From Litsea cubeba (Eukaryota > Streptophyta > Magnoliopsida > Laurales > Lauraceae): 64,000 bases of DNA. The DNA lies in the NCBI GenBank assembly GCA_012931725.1, contig WHSA01000445.1, forward strand, positions 186,001-250,000, given 5' to 3'. The stretch's first letter is position 1. The number at the start of each line of letters is the position of its first letter. Positions 31,303-44,268 of this stretch are shown piece by piece. The notes beneath the pieces are model-generated. The model saw only the letters and a list, made by a program, of their open reading frames with translations. It had not been told where the DNA came from and did no database searches. The translations under genes and the position numbers were made by a program.

Positions 31303-31570
31303 TAGATGCCACCAAACCAAAACCGGCTATAAATGCCACCAAAACCGGCTATCAATGCCACCAAAACAGGCTATAAATGCCACAAACCGGCTATCAATGC
31401 CACAAACAAAAAATTGGCTTTCAAAAACCCCGGCTATCAATGCCACAAATTCGGCTATCAATGCCACCAAAACTGGCTATAGATGCCACAAAAAAAAAAA
31501 AACTCGGCTATCAATGCCACACAAAAAAAGCCGGCTATCAATGCCACAAGCAAAAATCTGGCTTCCATGC
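31303..31570 (+). repeat. Tandem array II of Tat-2
   Basis: About eleven GGCTATAAATGCC or GGCTATCAATGCC units with A/C-rich linkers, matching 5219-5545. Confidence 0.88.
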
Positions 31571-31619
31571 CAAAACAATCATTTGACAAAAGATTTTCAC
31601 AAAATGACAAGCTTTTGAT

Positions 31620-31855
31620 CAAATCCCATTTAGCAATTACCTTTATCACAAAAAGATTCAAGTAAGCGTAGGGATAACAAAAAAAAAAAGAGTACCAAAA
31701 AGAATACATGTGGTACCAAAAAAAAGAAAGTGTTCACAAGCACTACAAAAAAAAAGAGTACCAAAAAAATACATGTGGTACCAAAAAAAAAGGAAAGTGT
31801 TCACAAGCACTAAAAAAAAGTACCAAAAAAAATACAAGTGGTACTAAAAAGAAGA
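31620..31855 (+). repeat. GGTACCAAAAAA / GTTCACAAGCACTA direct repeats of Tat-2
   Basis: About three units of ACATGTGGTACC + A-run + AAAGTGTTCACAAGCACTA. Tat-1 has two. On the minus strand this follows the antisense gene stop. Confidence 0.75.
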
Positions 31856-31890
31856 GAGAGAAGGATAGTTTCTGCTACAAAATCAGGAGC

Positions 31891-32480
31891 TCAATAAAAA
31901 ATGGTCTCCAGCCAAGAGTTCAGCTCCTTAAGCAAACTTTTGGCCTCAGCCGTCAAGGATTCCAAGGCACGCTTCTTCAGGAATTTGCCATGAGATGCTG
32001 GAGTGGGCTGTACCCCTTCTTTCGCACCAGGAAGCTTATCTCGAGCAGTTCACCATTGTTTGTTCTCATCAGACTTCCTTTTAAGAACTTGATTGGCATC
32101 TGCAACCCGGTGAATCAGAGCAGTCTCCCTTTCACGATCCTCTGTTATTGCAGTCCACTTGGCAGCAACTTGTGCCTGCAGATGCTCAAGACGTCTCCTG
32201 GCCTCATCGACCTCCCTATCAAGGATGTTCAGGTCATGTGTCAGCCCAATGATGTTTAGCTCTTCTAAGTTCTTCTCTCGGACTACCTGCTTCCTACTTT
32301 CTGTAGCCTCATCCAGGTTAGACTGAGCCTTATTCGCAGGGTCCAGGAACATCTCCTTGAAGAACTGGTCATTAGGAAAACCAATGGTCTCAAACCACCT
32401 GTCACCCAGCTCAATGATCCTATCAACGATCGCCCTGGCACTTGTGACATCTAGACCAGCCTCTTCAGCATCACCGAGAA
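31891..32480 (-). pseudogene. Tat-2 antisense gene, exon 5, C-terminal part
   Basis: Minus-strand coiled-coil segment (FFKEMFLDPANKAQSNLDEA ... LDREVDEARRRLEHLQAQV) that stops at the Tekay-2 insertion. TGA near 32050 interrupts it (Tat-1 reads Gln-Thr after EEQW); the natural end is at 31891. Very similar to Tat-1 exon 5. Confidence 0.8.
32476..32480. repeat. Left target-site duplication of Tekay-2 (GAGAA)
   Basis: GAGAA precedes TGTAAGACC at 32481 and recurs at 43649-43653. The uninterrupted Tat-1 sequence reads GAGAATCTC here. Confidence 0.95.
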
Positions 32481-35400
32481 TGTAAGACCCCGACCCGAGA
32501 GACCTCGTTTAGATTTGATTAAGTTATGTTTTAGCTTTAAGTGTGTTTAGTGGTTTTTGGATTAGTTTGGGATTAGAATAGCTTTTATAATAGCTTTGGG
32601 GAATTTGGAGAGCCTTTTTACTTGTGGGACCATTTGGGGGTTCTTGTTACGAATTGTGTGAGATTGGGGGTTTACCGATGATTTCCAAAAATCGTGTTTT
32701 TACCTCGTTGGACTTATCTTGCTAATCCCTACAACTTTCATGTTGACATCGTTTCCATTCGAGGACCCTAAACCCGACTTTTCGCAATTGAGGGCAAAAT
32801 GGTCTTTTTACCCAAAATCTGGACACCGATTTCAAGGTCACCAAAATGTGCAAAATATATACTTTTTAGAAACTCGAAATTCTTCCGATCAACTTTGTCT
32901 TCTTCGTCGAATTTGTTTGAAGCCCCGAAAACCATGTTTTGAGCCCGAGAAGTCTTTTACGTTGTGGGCCTCATCCTCACTTATTATATATAGAAAGCTT
33001 CTTCTTCTTTTTTTCCCATTTCTGGCAAAAATCCTAGAGGAGAAGAGAAATCCCAGCCCTAAGGGTTTTCCCTTACCCTTTTTCTTGCTTCTTCATCTTC
33101 AATCCCCCACCAAGCTAGTGCTAATGGAAAATTAGAGGCTACAATCTTCTTTCTCATTTCAAGGGGTTCATCTTGACACCATTTTTGAAGAAAACCGCCC
33201 TCTCCAAGACTTCCTTTGGACAACAACTTGCTTTTTGAAGAACTTCCTTGTAAGTAATCTTTCTAAAAGTTTATAATCCTGTTTGTTTAGCCCTAGGGAA
33301 ACTCCATTTCATTTATTGGAAGATTCCGTTTTGTTTTACTTGGTTTTTTAAAATCTAGGGTTTGGATTTGGGGGTTTTGTGTATAGGTGTTTGATTGTGG
33401 CCTTAAAAGGTGATTAGAGCTCAATTTGTTTTGCATTGGACCCAAGGCAAGTGGATGAGACGATTCTCATGTGTTTTATCATGTTTTATGCAAAATCTTG
33501 AATTGTCTTCATTAATAGTTTGAATGGTTTATCATGTTTGATAGTTTAGTATTATTGATTTTGAATGATGATTTGATGAGATAAGGAAGTCAAGGAATAG
33601 CCCAAATATTCATGAAGTTATGTTTGGAAGAAGGGGAAAGAAAGGAAATGGATAGGAGTTGGACAAGAGAAGAATTCAACCAAATGGGTTGAGATTCGTT
33701 GCAGGATCGATCGATCGCCCATCAGGTCCGATCGATCGGACTGTAAATAACTGAGAGTGTTTTCAGGACCGATCGATCGCCCATCAGGTCCGATCGATTG
33801 GACTGTAAATAACTGGGAGTGTTTTCAGGACCGATCGATCTCCCATCAGGACCGATCGATGGGACTGTAAATAACTGTGAACGTTTCAGGACCGATCGAT
33901 CGGCCAATGAGTCCGATCGATCGGACTGAAATGAGATGAACTATGAGTAAGAGAATCGAGGGACTGTTCTCCAAATTCATTTCAAGTCCATACTCAAGTC
34001 CAATTCAACTCCATCCCTTCTCTCCTTATTTGAAGACATTGAAGTTATAATGATGCATTTAAACCCATGAAAGATTTGGGTAAATTGTAATGGGTTGTAG
34101 TGGGGAGGTATTGTTTGGACCCCCATTGTTATTTAAGGACTTGTGAAGTATTGCGTGAAGTCCGAAGGAAAGGGGAAACTTATCATGGAGATTCTATGAG
34201 ATTTTATAGATTGACCAATGTGTATAAGGACCCGGAATGTCCTCAACTCTTAAAGAGTACCAAAAAATTACATCATGATCGACATACGGGACCCTATTCA
34301 CACTGATTCAATTCTAGAAACCCTATTGTTAGCCTGTAAAGGTATTGGAAACTATTTGTATTTGATTTTCAACCAATCCCCTATTTTGGGATTTCAACCT
34401 GTGATTGTGAGTACTCTTGAACCGAGAACATTGTGTTGCCATACTGTTAATTTGTTTAGACCCGTCCCGACTATTATTCGTTTTGTACCTATGGGTTCCC
34501 GCCCCGTTATGTGTATTTATTTGCTTTGATTTTCGCATGTTACCTATGAGTCGGCACCACTAAGATTGGATAACCTTATCGGTTTGATCCACCGGTTTGG
34601 ATATCCCCCTTCAGTTATACCCGCTGCAGCATGGTTCCCGCCTCGCCTCGATATACCCGGTTCGCTACCGTGGTCCCGCAGAGTATTATATGTATTTATT
34701 ATATAAAAATCGTTGATTCTCCTCACCTCGTGTGACTGAGGTCAACGTCGTTGATTCTCCTCACCTCGTGTGACTGAGGTCAATGTCCCGATGTGCTCTT
34801 ATCACTTTTGTGAGAGAGGATTTAGCTTTGTGTGGTTGCCATCTTGTTAGTTCCTGAATCATTGGTACCTTTACATGATTTTATCGCATACGTATCTCTT
34901 TTAAATGATGCATTCTTCTTTTATGAAAATTCATTATTTATCTAGATTCTACTATGTTTCTAAAGGCATCATTGTTTTGAATTATTGTTATATCTTTTCA
35001 CCCACCTGCCAGACCGTCGTGTCTGATCCATTTATTTTGGTACTCAGGTCCCGAGCTTATTGCCATTGAGGAAGAGCCAGAGGAGGCGGTCGGTGAACCA
35101 CAGCGAGTGATTGAGTGGCAAGCCAATGATGTCATGCAGACATTCGGCCTTGCCTTGAGAACGATACACTTTGGGAACTTATGATATATTTACTTTGGGT
35201 TTCATTTGGTTGTACGGTCTTTGTTGACCATTATTTTGGGGCGTTAATCAACTTTGTAAATACACTTAAATTTACTTTTGGGGAAATATGCTTATGATTA
35301 TTGCTCATTATGATGTCTTGTCATGTTAATCATAAATCAGTCTTGTTTATGGAATTGAATGGTATTAGTATGGTTTGCTACACGCTTCCGCAATCTTGAG

Positions 35401-35602
35401 AATATGTTTGATATGGTTATATGTGAGATGATGTGTACAGATAATCCTCACTGCGGAACCCTGTGGGAAATCACGTACACGGACAAATGTTCTTTTAATT
35501 CCGTGTGCTGTTTAGCCAAAGAGATGCACGTGGTGCAGCATCACCCTCGTGTCCCGATCCCGGACTCGGATCCTCCCCTAATCCCGGTCCGGGGTCACGA
35601 CA
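32481..35602 (+). repeat. 5' LTR of Tekay-2
   Basis: 3122 bp. TATA box 32985-32992, palindrome array 33703-33927, and two copies of CGTTGATTCTCCTCACCTCG with GTGTGACTGAGGTCAA at 34708-34783. Ends GGGGTCACGACA. Confidence 0.94.
33703..33927. repeat. CCGATCGATCGG palindrome array in the Tekay-2 5' LTR
   Basis: Four units of about 60 bp, each pairing GACCGATCGATC with GTCCGATCGATCGGAC and separated by TGTAAATAACTG. The 3' LTR has a shorter version (41774-41975) in which part of one unit is lost. Confidence 0.9.
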
Positions 35603-35606
35603 GGAC

Positions 35607-35618
35607 TAGTATCAGAGC
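35607..35618 (+). other. Primer-binding site of Tekay-2 (one mismatch)
   Basis: TAGTATCAGAGC, four bases after the LTR; Tekay-1 has TGGTATCAGAGC. The G to A change breaks pairing with the tRNA CCA end. Confidence 0.9.
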
Positions 35619-35754
35619 GGGACATGTTTCAGGCAATTAAAAGAAACTAGAAATCCTAAGTACGTGGCGAGGATTCGTTAGATAGAATCATGTGAGCAAT
35701 GTGTGACCACCTTGTACTTGATTTATATGTGCTAACAATTTGTTTTGCAGCGTT

Positions 35755-36840
35755 ATGCCACCTCGCAAAAGAGCAGCAAACAGTAATCACGTTGCCAGTA
35801 ACAGTGAGAATACAGGGCCAACTGCAGAGGAACCACAAGACAACAATATGCAGAACCAATTCCAACAGATGATGCAGGCTATGATTGACCAACAACGCCG
35901 GGCAAATGAGAACCAGGCTAGGCTCCAAGCACAAGCATATGAGACACAGACCAGATTGCAAGAACAGATGCTTAAGAAAGACGAGGATCATGCTAGGGAG
36001 ATAGCTCAAATGCAGGCACAGTTGTTGGGGATATTAGAAAGGAGACCGGAACCAATCCCAGTTGCACCACCTGGTCCGGTAAACATTAGAGGGAATGATC
36101 CTAATGTGTTGTATGAGCGGTTCAGGAAGAGAGAACCGAAAGAATTTTTGGGGACTGAGGATCCAATGGCAGCAGATGATTGGCTTAAGCACACCGAAAA
36201 CATATTTGAGATATTCATATGTACCGGTGTAGAACGTGTACAGCTTGCAGCCTCTATGTTTGTGGGTTTAGTAGATATTTGGTGGAAGACCGTCAAGGCA
36301 GAATACAGGACAATGGCTGATGCAGAAGCTTGGGTTAACTTCAAGAGACAGTTTGGAGAGAAATATGTACCTGCACATGTCAAGAGACAAAAGGCAGCAG
36401 AATTTCAGCAACTTGTGTGAGGGAACATGACGATCCTCGAATACCTTACCAAATTCGAGAGATTGTCAAGGTATGCTCCAGAGCTGATAGACACGGTTGA
36501 GAAGAAGATAACCAATTTCCTTGAGGGACTTCACCCGATTATTGAGAGGGATGCTACCGGGGTTGTACCACCCGTTACCTTTGAAGAAGCTATCAAGAGA
36601 GCATACAAATTTGAGAACTTCCACAACAAGATCATCAAGAACCAAGGAAAGGGTCAAGGCCAACAACAGAACTATCAGCAAAGAAACAATCAGAACAAAA
36701 GGCCAAGGCAGGAGCAGAATGCGCAGAACCCAGTGGTTTGCATCCACTGTGGGAAAAACCATGAGAGTGCCAATTGCCATTTTATTACGGGAGCATGCTT
36801 TAGATGTGGCTCCATGAACCACCAAATAAGGATTGTCCAA
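35755..36840 (+). pseudogene. Tekay-2 gag (broken)
   Basis: Starts ATGCCACCTCGC (MPPRKRAANSNH). A TGA at 36418-36420 falls where Tekay-1 has Gln (LVQGN). The gag core and two zinc knuckles (CIHCGKNHESANC and CFRCGSMNHQ) are readable. A one-base deletion near 36829 then shifts the frame, and a TAG follows near 36862. An upstream TTTTGCAG before the ATG resembles a splice acceptor, but I see no paired donor. Confidence 0.9.
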
Positions 36841-39800
36841 GGCCAGATAGACATAATAGGTAGCAGCAAGGAGCACAGCGTCAGGCACCACCTCAAAATG
36901 TGTTAGTGGTCCAGAATCAGGCAAGGCCACTACAACAACAAGCACCTCAGCAACAGTTTAGGCCACAGCAACAACAACAACAACAACAGGCCCGTCAGCA
37001 AGGGCAAAATCAGAACCAGAATCAACGTCCTCAGAATCAGAATAGAAACGCACAACAGGGCAGACAACAGCAAGGACAGAACAGGCCACAACAGAGGGCA
37101 CAACTCTATGCTGTCAATAGAGCTGATGCAGAGGCTGAAGGCAATGTAGTGGAAGGTACACTTCTCGTCTGTGGTTTTGATGCTAGGGTTTTGTTTGACC
37201 CTGGTTATACTCACTCATTCCTATCTCCAAAATTTGCTAAGTTGATTGATATGCATGCTAGAGAGTTGAGTTTCATTTTGACTGTGACTACCCCTTTAGG
37301 TAAGGAAGTTGTTTGTAGAACTTTTTACCCTAGTTGTCCAGTTATGATAGGAGAAGTAGTATTACCGGCAGATCTCATTTTGTTGGAGATGCAGGATTTT
37401 GATGTCATCCTAGGGATGGATTGGTTAGCAGGATACCATGCTACTATGGATTGTTTCCATAAGACCTTAACTTTTAAGTTAGAAGAGACCCAAGCAGGGG
37501 TGTTGTTTCAGGGAGAGAGGAGTAATTCTAGTGCAGGGTTTATTTCAGCATTGAAGGCTGATAGACTTCTAAAATCTGGTTGTGAGGGTTATTTGGCGTT
37601 TATCACGGAGGATAAACGGTCCCAAGGGGTGGAGGAGATCCCAATTGTTTGTGAATTTCCGGATGTTTTCCTGGAGGAGATACCAGGATTGCCACCCATT
37701 AGAGAGATAGACTTCACTATTGAGTTGTTACCGAGGACCGCTCCGATATCTATCGCACCCTAGAGAATGGCCCCGGCGGAATTGGGAGAGTTGAAGATGA
37801 ATTGCAAGAACTTTTAGACAAAGGTTTCGTGAGACCTAGTGTGTCACCGTGGGGAGCACCAGTTTTGTTTGTGAAAAAGAAGGATGGTTCCATGAGAATG
37901 TGTATTGACTATAGAAGACTGAACCAAGTAACCATCAAAAATAAATATCCATTGCCAAGGATAGATGAGCTGTTTGATCAGTTGCAAGGAGCTGCTTACT
38001 TTTCTAAGATTGATTTGAGGTCAGGCTACCATCAGTTGAGAGTTAGAGATTCAGATGTACCAAAAACAGCATTTCGGACAAGATATGGACACTATGAGTT
38101 TCTAGTAATGCCGTTTGGTTTGACTAATGCACCGGCAGTTTTCATGGCATTGATGAACAAAATATTTGCAGAGTATTTGGATCAGTTTACAGTGGTGTTT
38201 ATTGATGATATTTTAGTGTATTCCAAGACCAAAAAAGAGCACGAAGAACATTTGAGGATAGCACTCCAGCTTTTGAGGGAGAATCAGTTGTTTGCAAAAC
38301 TTAGTAAGTGTGAATTTTGGTTGGACCAAGTCACATTTTTGGGTCATATCATCTCCAAGGAAGGATTATCAGTGGACCCGTCCAAGATTGAGGCAGTCAT
38401 GAATTGGGATAGACCGAAAAATGCATCGGAGATCAGGAGTTTTCTTGGATTGGCAGGATATTATCGGAGGTTTGTGCAAGGATTTTCGTCGATTGCGTCA
38501 CCTTTGACGAAGTTGACAAGGAAGAATGCACCATATGTTTGGACGGACAAGTGTGAGGCTAGTTTCCAAGAGCTGAAGAAGAGATTGACTACAGCTCCAG
38601 TCCTCACTTTGCCATCTGGGAGCGGCGGTTTCACCATTTTTACCGATGCCTCCAATGTTGGACTTGGATGCGTGTTAATGCAAGATGGGAAGGTAGTTGC
38701 ATATGGATCCCGGCAGTTGAAGGATCATGAGAAGAACTATGCAACACATGATCTCGAGTTGGCCGCAGTTGTTTTAGCTTTGAAGATGTGGAGACACTAC
38801 CTCTATGGAGAGAAGTTTGAGGTTCACTCCGATCACCGTAGTCTACAATACTTGTTTTCTCAGAAGGAGTTGAACATGAGGCAGAGGAGATGGATGGAAT
38901 ATATCAAGGATTACGATTTTCCAATCAAGTATCACCCGGGGAAAGCGAATGTAGTTGCAGATGCCTTGAGCAGAAAGTCAGTGAGCATGGCGAGTCTTCG
39001 GGGATCTTATGTTGTATAACAATTAGAGGAGATGAGAGTAGATTTTCAGCCACTAAGAGAGGGTGTCATGTTGGCAAATATGTCAGTGTCAGAACCTTCG
39101 TTCATTCAGAAGATCAAAGAGAATCAGTTACAAGACCCAGAGTTGGCTAAGATTTCAGAACATATAGCAGATCGCCCGGATTTTCGTGTTGTAGATGGAG
39201 TTTTGTACTACCGAGACCGCCTGTGTGTGCCTAACTTGGAGGCTCACAATACCAAGTATTCCATACACCCGGGCAGTACGAAAATGTACCAGAATTTGAA
39301 GGGCAGATTTTGGTGGAATAACATGAAGAGAGAGATAGCAGCTTTCGTCTCTCATTGTATAATATGTCAATTGATCAAGGCGGAACACCAGAAGCCTCCA
39401 GGGTTACTACGGCCATTAGAAATTCCGGAGTGGAAATGGGAGCACATTACTATGGATTTCATCTCGGGGTTACCGAAGACTAGCAAGGGCAATGATGCTA
39501 TTTGGGTCATAGTGGACCGTCTCACCAAGTCAGCTCGTTTACTACCGATGAAGACTTGGAGGAAAATGCATATGTTACCTTTGGCACAGTTGTTTGTCAC
39601 AGAGATTGTCAGTCGTGATGGACAGCCAGTTTCCATCACATCCGATAGAGACAGCAGATTTGTCTCAAGATTTTGGAAGACATTGCATGAGTCTATGGGT
39701 ATGAAGTTACAGTTCAGCACAGCCTATCACCCACAGACCGATGGTCAGTCGGAGAGGACAATACGGACACTTGAGGATATGCTCCGAGCTTGTGTATTAG

Positions 39801-40519
39801 ATTTCAAGACTCAGTGGGATGAAGCCTTACCGTTGTGTGAGTTCGCTTACAACAATAGTTTCCACTCGAGTATCGGTATGGCACCTTTTGAGGCTTTGTA
39901 TGGCAGAAGATGTAGAACACCTGTTTGTTGGGAAGAAGTTGGTACTCGTAGTTTCCATGGACCGACCATTGTTAGTGAGACAAGTGACAAGGTCAAGTTG
40001 ATCCAAGAACGTCTGAAAGTGGCTCAGAGTAGATAGAAGAGTTATGCAGACTCTCACAGAAGGGATTTATAATTCAAAGAAGGAGATAAGGTTTTCCTGA
40101 AAGTGTCACCCACTCTTGGAACTTTGAGGTTTGGACAGAAGGGCAAATTGTCTAGGAGGTACATTGGACCGTATGACATTGTGAGTAGGATTGGTGATGT
40201 GGCTTACAGGTTAGCCTTACCACCTGAGCTCTCCGGCGTACACAATGTTTTCCATGTGTCTATGTTAAAGAAATACGTTCCCGACAGACAACACATACTC
40301 CGTTATGAGCCATTAGAAATCCGAGAAGATGCTACATATGTTGAGAAACCTAAGCAGATCATTGACACCAAGGAACAAGAATTGAGAACTCGGACTATTC
40401 AGTGGGTCAAGGTACTTTGGGAGAATCATGGACTGGAAGAAGTAACAAGGGAATTACGAGATCAAGTTCAGAAGAAGTACCCACATCTTCTACCGGAGGT
40501 GAGTTTTAATTTCCATTAG
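36841..40519 (+). pseudogene. Tekay-2 pol (broken)
   Basis: Protease (FDPGYTHSF; Tekay-1 has FDPGSTHSF), RT with intact FIDDILVYS, RNase H (FTDASNVGLG), integrase (MDFISGLP, SDRDSRF, DGQSERT) and chromodomain (YVEKPKQIID). Lesions against Tekay-1: TAG 37761-37763, a one-base deletion near 37797, TAA 39017-39019, a 27-base in-frame deletion near 39240 before the integrase zinc-binding site, TAG 40034-40036, TAA near 40069 and WELRD to RELRD in the chromodomain. Enzyme function is lost. Confidence 0.92.
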
Positions 40520-40530
40520 GAGGACCAAAT

Positions 40531-40548
40531 GTCCTAAGGGATGGAGGA
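40531..40548 (+). other. Polypurine tract of Tekay-2
   Basis: AAGGGATGGAGGA directly precedes the 3' LTR start TGTAAGACC, as in Tekay-1 with one change. Confidence 0.85.
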
Positions 40549-43500
40549 TGTAAGACCCCGACCCGAGAGACCTCGTTTATAGTTGATTAAGTTGTGTTTT
40601 AGCTTTAAGTGTGTTTAGTGGTTTTTGAATTAGTTGGAGATTAGAATAGCTTTTATAATAGCTTTGGGGAATTTGGAGAGCCTTTTTACTTGTGGGACCC
40701 TTTGGGGGTTCTTGTTACGAATTGTGTGAGATTGGGGGTTTACCGATGATTTCCAAAAATCATGTTTTTAACCTCGTTGGACTTATCTTACTAATCCCTA
40801 CAACTTTCATGTTGGCATCGTTTCCATTCGAGGACCCTAAACCCGACTTTTCGCAATTGAGGGCAAAATGGACTTTTTACCCAAAATCTGGACACCGATT
40901 TCAAGTTCACCAAAATGTGCAAAATATATACTTTTAAGAAACTAGAAATTTTGCCGATCAACTTTGTCTTCTTCGTCGAATTTGTTTGAAGCCCCGAGAA
41001 CCATGTTTTGAGCCCGAGAAGTCTTTTAAGTTGTGGGCCCCATCCTCACTTACTATATATAGAAAGCTCCTTCTTCTTTTTTTTTCCATTTCTGGCAAAA
41101 ACCCTAGAGGAGAAGAGAAATCCCAGCCCTAAGGGTTTTCCCTTATCCTTTTTCTTGCTTCTTCATCTTCAATCCCCCACTAAGCTAGTGCTAATGGAAA
41201 ATTAGAGGCTACAATCTTCTTTCTCATTTCAAGGGCTTCATCTTGACACCATTTTTGAAGAAAACTGCCCTCTCCAAGACTTCCTTTGGACAACACCTTG
41301 CTTTTTGAAGAACTTCCTTGTAAGTAATCTTCCTAAAAGTTTTATAATCCTGTTTGTTTAGCCCTAGGGAAACTCCATTTCATTTATTGGAAGATTCCGT
41401 TTTGTTTTACTTGGTTTTTGATAACCTAGGGTTTGGATTTGGGGGTTCTGTGTATAGGTGTTTGATTGTGGGCTTAAAAGGTTATTAGAGCTCAATTTGT
41501 TTTGTATTGGACCCAAGGCAAGTGGATGAAACGGTTCTCATGTGTTTTATCATGTTTTATGCAAAATCTTGAATTGTCTTCATTAATAGTTTGAATGGTT
41601 TATCATGTTTGATAGTTTAGTATTATTGATTTTGAATGATGATTTGATGAGATAAGGAAGTCAAGGAATAGCCCAAATATTCATGAAGTTATGTTTGGAA
41701 GAAGGGGAAAGAAAGGAAATGGATAGGAGTTGGACAAGAGAAGAATTCAACCAAATGGGTTGAGATTCGTTGCAGGACTGATCGATCGCCCATCAGGTCC
41801 GATCGATCGGACTGTAAATAACTGAGCCCATCAGGTCCGATCGATCGGACCGTAAATAACTGGGAGTGTTTTCAGGACCGATCGGTCGTCCATCAGGACC
41901 GATCGATCGGACTGTAAATAACTGTGAACGTTTCAGGACCGATCGATCGGCCAATGAGTCCGATCGATCGGACTGAAATGAGATGAACTATGAGTAAGAG
42001 AATCGAGGGACTGTTCTCCAAATTCATTTCAAGTCCATACTCAAGTCCAATTCAACTCTATCCCTTCTCTCCTTATTTGAAGACATTGAACCTGTAATGA
42101 TGCATTTAAACCCATGAAAGATTTGGGTAAATTGTAATGGGTTGTAGTGGGGAGGTATTGTTTGGAGCCCCATTGTTATTTAAGGACTTGTGAAGTATTG
42201 CGTGAAGACCGAAGGAAAGGGGAAACTTCTCATGGAGATTCTATGAGATTTTATAGATTGACCAATGTGTATAAGGACCCGGAATGTCCTTAACTCTTAA
42301 AGAGTACCAAAAAATTACATCATGATCGACATACGGGACCCTATTCACACTGATTCAATTCTAGAAACCCTATTGTTAGCCTGTAAAGGTATTGGAAACT
42401 ATTTGTATTTTATTTTCAACCAATCCCCTATTTTGGGATTTCAACCTGTGATTTGTGAGTACTCTTGAACCGAGAACATTGTGTTGCCATATTGTTAATT
42501 TGTTTAGACCCGTCCCGACTTTTATACGTTTTGTCCCTATGGGTTCCCGCCCCGTTATGTGTATTTATTTGCTTTGATTTTCGCATGTTACCTATGAGTC
42601 GGCACCACTAAGCTTGGATAACCTTATCGGTTTGAACCACCGGTTTGGATATCCCCCTTCAATTATACCCGCTGCAGCATGGTTCCCGCCTCGCCTCGAT
42701 ATACCCGGTTCGCTACCGTGGTCCCGTAGAGTATTATATGTATTTATTATATAAAAATCGTTGATTCTCCTCACCTCGTGTGACTGAGGTCAACGTCGTT
42801 GATTCTCCTCACCTCGTGTGACTGAGGTCAATGTCCCGATGTGCTCTTATCACTTTTGTGAGAGGATTTAGCTTTGTGTGGTTGCCATCTTGTTAGTTCC
42901 TGAATCATTGGTACCTTTACATGATTTTATCGCATACGTATCTCTTTTAAATGATGCATTCTTCTTTTATGAAAATTCATTATTTATCTAGATTCTACTA
43001 TGTTTCTAAAGGCATCATTGTTTTGAATTATTGTTATATCTTTTCACCCACCTGCCAGACCGTCGTGTCTGATCCATTTATTTTGGTACTCAGGTCCCGA
43101 GCTTATTGCCATTGAGGAAGAGCCAGAGGAGGCGGTCGGTGAACTGCAGCGAGTGATTGAGTGGCAAGCCGATGATGTCATGTAGACATTCGGCCTTGCC
43201 TTGAGAATGATACACTTTGGGAACTTATGATATATTTACTTTGGGTTTCATTTGGTTGTACGGTCTTTGTTGACCGTTATTTTGGGGCGTTAATCAACTT
43301 TGTAAATACACTTAAATTTACTTTTGGGGAAATATGCTTATGATCATTGCTCATTCTGATGTCTTGTCATGTTAATCATAAATCAGTCTTGTTTATGGAA
43401 TTGAATGGTAGTAGTATGGTTTGCTACACGCTTCCGCAATCTTGAGAATATGTTTGATATGGTTATGTGTGAGATGATGTGTACAGATAATCCTCACCGC

Positions 43501-43648
43501 GGAACCCTGTGGGAAATCACGTACACGGACAAATGTTCTTTTAATTCCGTGTGCTGTTTAGCCAAAGAGATGCACGTGGCGCGGCATCACCCTCGTGTCC
43601 CGATCCCGGACTCGGATCCTCCCCTAATCCCGGTCCGGGGTCGCGACA
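40549..43648 (+). repeat. 3' LTR of Tekay-2
   Basis: 3100 bp, TGTAAGACCCCG to GGGGTCGCGACA. TATA 41054-41061, palindromes 41774-41975. Followed by TSD GAGAA. Confidence 0.94.
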
Positions 43649-43653
43649 GAGAA
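43649..43653. repeat. Right target-site duplication of Tekay-2 (GAGAA)
   Basis: Matches 32476-32480. Confidence 0.95.
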
Positions 43654-44007
43654 TCTCACGCACATGCTGGATCATCCCAAATCCGGCATCTAAGTGCCCA
43701 GAAAGCAGAGTCTCAATCCAAGAGCTCAGAACTCGCACCACCACCTTCTTCGCAAAAAGAAGAGATGGCCCAGCTGAAGATTCGCCCAACTTCGTTGGTC
43801 GGCTACTCATGTCATCATCTGTTGGAAGAGTAACAAAAGAACTCTTTCCAGTTGAAGCTGCTCCTGCTCGGGAAGGAATCTCAGCACGAGGTATCTCCTC
43901 AACATTGTCAGAACTGGTCCCAGGAGTCTCTACCTCTATATCAACCTCTGGCATCCCTTGCTTTGGTTCTAAAGGAAGCGACGGACCCTCCTCTGTCACT
44001 TCAAAAC
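43654..44007 (-). pseudogene. Tat-2 antisense gene, exon 5, N-terminal part
   Basis: Follows acceptor TTTGGCAG|GTTTTG (44007). Acidic Pro/Ser-rich segment (MPEVDIEVETPGTSSDN) and KKVVVRVLSSWIETLLSGH up to the Tekay-2 insertion. Open within this part. Confidence 0.78.
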
Positions 44008-44082
44008 CTGCCAAAGAAACACAAAAAGGTATGAATATGATCCTGTTTGAAAATCATTATCAGGGTTATAACTACAAAATAC

Positions 44083-44192
44083 CTTCTTCGACGACTGGCG
44101 GAACACTTTCTTCCTCCATGAACTCATCGGAAGCATTATCAACATTTGCGTCCATCGATGGTTCAAAGTCATCAAATCCTATGGCAAGTTAG
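44083..44192 (-). pseudogene. Tat-2 antisense gene, exon 4 (broken)
   Basis: 110 nt instead of 111: TAG replaces the CAG of Tat-1, and one base is missing in the GGATT(C)CGATGAC stretch. Splice sites TTGCCAG|CT and GAAG|GT are kept. Predicted introns on either side: 44008-44082 and 44193-44268. Confidence 0.68.
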
Positions 44193-44268
44193 CTGGCAAG
44201 AAATGTGTTAGCAAACCAAGTCACAAACAAAAAAAAAGAAAGAAAGCAAAAAAAAAAAAAAGTCGTAC

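Larger units (their letters stand above)
32481..43648 (+). mobile_element. Tekay-2: complete but decayed Ty3-gypsy chromovirus
   Basis: An 11.2-kb element on the plus strand: LTRs 32481-35602 and 40549-43648, TSD GAGAA, primer site, gag, pol and polypurine tract in the order of Tekay-1. LTR termini TGTAAGACCCCG ... CGCGACA or CACGACA. The two LTRs differ at several places in their first 100 bp and in palindrome copy number, so it is clearly older than Tekay-1. The coding region has several stops, frameshifts and an in-frame deletion. Its LTRs differ enough from Tekay-1 to be a sister subfamily. Confidence 0.95.

Noticed and set aside
35741..35754. TTTTGCAG before the Tekay-2 gag ATG as a splice acceptor
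   Set aside because: No convincing donor between the primer site and the ATG. Tekay-1 has the same motif, so it is probably leader sequence.
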